Shown here piece by piece: positions 49,140 through 50,467 of a stretch of DNA of 50,467 nucleotides. Made by a program: the position numbers and the translations under genes. How positions within the stretch are numbered: the stretch's first letter is position 1; each line of letters opens with the position of its first letter. The notes under the pieces are model-generated. The model saw only the letters and a program-made list of their open reading frames with translations, did not search any database and had not been told where the DNA came from. This DNA comes from Granulosicoccus sp964435305 (GTDB lineage: Bacteria; Pseudomonadota; Gammaproteobacteria; Granulosicoccales; Granulosicoccaceae), in the NCBI GenBank assembly GCA_964435305.1, contig CAYSZH010000014.1, positions 1-50,467 on the forward strand, read 5' to 3'.

Positions 49140-50467
49140 ATGTTTTCACGCAAGTCCCTGATTGTCGCTTTTCTTGCGCTGATTTCCTGTGTAACTTGTG
49201 TCTCAAATTCACAAGCCGCTAGCGTTTCAGCTAACCCAACCAAATGGGCTCCACTGACCCTGTCGTTTGACGGCCCCAGCGCGAATGAGTCTGACCAGAA
49301 TACAAACCCGTTTTTGGACTACCGATTGAGTGTCACCCTCACCTCACCCAGCGGCAGAACAACCGTTGTACCCGGCTTTTTTGCAGGCAACGGCTCAGGT
49401 GGTGGCTCAGGCAACCAATGGCAAATCCGATTTTCAGCCGATGAAACGGGCGTGTGGGAATACTCGGCAGCGATTCACAGTGGAACCCAGATCGCAATCA
49501 ATCTGGATTTATCGGCCGGCAATAGCGTCGCTCTAAATGACGCTTCGGGAAGTTTTGAGGTCGTGCAACAAAATTTCGATGCACCTGGGTTTCTTAAATA
49601 CGGACGCTTGCAATATGTGGGCGGGCATTACTTGAAATTTGCTGACGGGCCATACTGGTTAAAAGGCGGCACAGACAGCCCCGAAAACTTTCTCGGTTAC
49701 GAAGGTTTCGACGGGACCATGGACCAGGGCGGAAACCCACGCTTTCTGCATGACTTTGCCGCTCACCGACAAAACGCATTAAGTGATGACCCCGTTTTCA
49801 GTAACGGCCAAACCGGTGCCGACAGCTTAGGCATTACCGGTGCCCTAAATTATCTGGCAGAGCAGGAAGTGAATTCAATTTACTTCTTGCCCATGAACTT
49901 AGGTGGAGATGGGCAGGACACCTACCCGTTCCTATCGGCTGCCAACAATCGAAATGCTAAAACGCATTACGACATCAGCAAACTCTATCAGTGGAACCAG
50001 GTACTTTCCCATGCTCAGCGTCGCGGCATTGCGCTGAATATCGTATTGAGCGAAACGGAACTCGCCAATGAACGCTGGTTTGATAACGGCGAGCTTGGTG
50101 TCGAGCGTATGCTGTTCTTTAGAGAGCTCGTTGCGCGCTTTGGTTATCTACTGGCAGCAAAATGGAATTTGGGCGAGGAAAATGACTTTGCTGTTAGCGA
50201 ATTACGCAAACACGCAAACTACATTAGAGCGCTTGACTGGTCAGAAAAGCCCATCGCGGTTCATACCCAGATAAACGATTTTAAAGACTACGAGCAAATT
50301 GTTGGAGATGATGAATTCACCGCGTCCTCAATCCAGTACGACCCTGAGTTTGCTGGAGAGTTTGTAGAAGAATGGCGTAATCGATCTGCAAACTCAGGAC
50401 AACCCTGGGTCATTGATATGGACGAGAATACCGGTGGCGTGACCAACGCCAACGCCGATACTCGTCG
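49140..50467 (+). CDS. Secreted DUF5060-domain glycoside-hydrolase-like protein (partial, runs off the window)
   Basis: Open frame from ATG 49140 to the window edge (over 440 codons, no stop). The first 27 residues are a signal sequence; it can be read as Sec type (cleavage after SQA) or as a lipoprotein because LISC at residues 14-17 fits a lipobox. Residues of about 30-140 form a DUF5060 beta-sandwich (KWAPLTLSFDGP, RLSVTLTSPSGRTTVVPGFF, WQIRFSADETGVWEYSAAI). A TIM-barrel-like region follows, with HYLKFADGPYWLKGGTDSPE, YFLPMNLGGDGQDTYPFLS, the likely acid/base site AAKWNLGEEND and VIDMDENTGGV. Such proteins degrade or remodel polysaccharides. Substrate unknown; the location beside sugar-nucleotide genes is suggestive only. 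Confidence 0.82.
   Translation, partial: MFSRKSLIVAFLALISCVTCVSNSQAASVSANPTKWAPLTLSFDGPSANESDQNTNPFLDYRLSVTLTSPSGRTTVVPGFFAGNGSGGGSGNQWQIRFSADETGVWEYSAAIHSGTQIAINLDLSAGNSVALNDASGSFEVVQQNFDAPGFLKYGRLQYVGGHYLKFADGPYWLKGGTDSPENFLGYEGFDGTMDQGGNPRFLHDFAAHRQNALSDDPVFSNGQTGADSLGITGALNYLAEQEVNSIYFLPMNLGGDGQDTYPFLSAANNRNAKTHYDISKLYQWNQVLSHAQRRGIALNIVLSETELANERWFDNGELGVERMLFFRELVARFGYLLAAKWNLGEENDFAVSELRKHANYIRALDWSEKPIAVHTQINDFKDYEQIVGDDEFTASSIQYDPEFAGEFVEEWRNRSANSGQPWVIDMDENTGGVTNANADTR

Overview
The window looks like chromosome from a marine-type gammaproteobacterium. Pointers are tmcA and amn, the rplM-rpsI pair, and a trpEGDC / Vfr-type crp / osmC neighbourhood that resembles the trpGDC-vfr-osmC order of pseudomonads. 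Family-level placement (for example Granulosicoccaceae or Arenicellales) is only a guess. I see no tRNA, rRNA, CRISPR array, prophage or complete insertion sequence.

Layout. 0-5.2 kb: membrane-anchored retropepsin-like protease, a tandem ATP-grasp pair with an MFS protein (possible small amide or peptide product), and AMP nucleosidase. 5.2-8 kb: M14 carboxypeptidase, a repeat-rich FAS1 lipoprotein, and a gene-free stretch with a candidate sRNA. 8-17.3 kb: tmcA, then an RpoE/ChrR photooxidative-stress module (DUF6134, SDR, DUF3833, Cfa-like methyltransferase, DUF1365, FAD oxidoreductase, ECF sigma, ChrR). Four promoters in it share the pattern TGATCY-N16-CGTA. 17.3-20 kb: rmlBDC. 20-26.6 kb: EVE protein, a glycine-rich mini-protein, a 4Fe-4S protein, a dimethylglycine/sarcosine dehydrogenase-like enzyme, a Nudix hydrolase, and an IS200-type protein that has lost its catalytic residues. 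26.8-35.3 kb: dGTPase, rplM-rpsI, a second candidate sRNA, osmC, crp and trpEGDC, which has a Trp-rich leader peptide. 35.3-39.5 kb: class I fumarase, a Cys-rich lipoprotein, rpe, and a PilB/GspE-like protein without a P-loop. 39.6-50.5 kb: capsule genes (kpsS, kpsC, a tail-anchored protein, two glycosyltransferase-like genes), an RTX-like fragment, rmlA, a UDP-glucuronate decarboxylase-like gene, and a secreted DUF5060 glycosidase-like gene that runs off the end.

How the genes work together. ChrR should hold RpoE inactive until singlet oxygen or peroxide stress. RpoE would then transcribe itself, chrR and the lipid-modifying genes, so membrane acyl chains are the likely target. RmlABCD would make dTDP-rhamnose and the UXS-type enzyme UDP-xylose. 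KpsS and KpsC would build the Kdo linker of a lipid-anchored capsule whose polymer and export genes lie outside the window.

The observations most worth following are the four-promoter RpoE regulon, two C/U-rich (anti-Shine-Dalgarno) sRNA candidates, the trp leader peptide, and two enzyme families kept without their catalytic residues.
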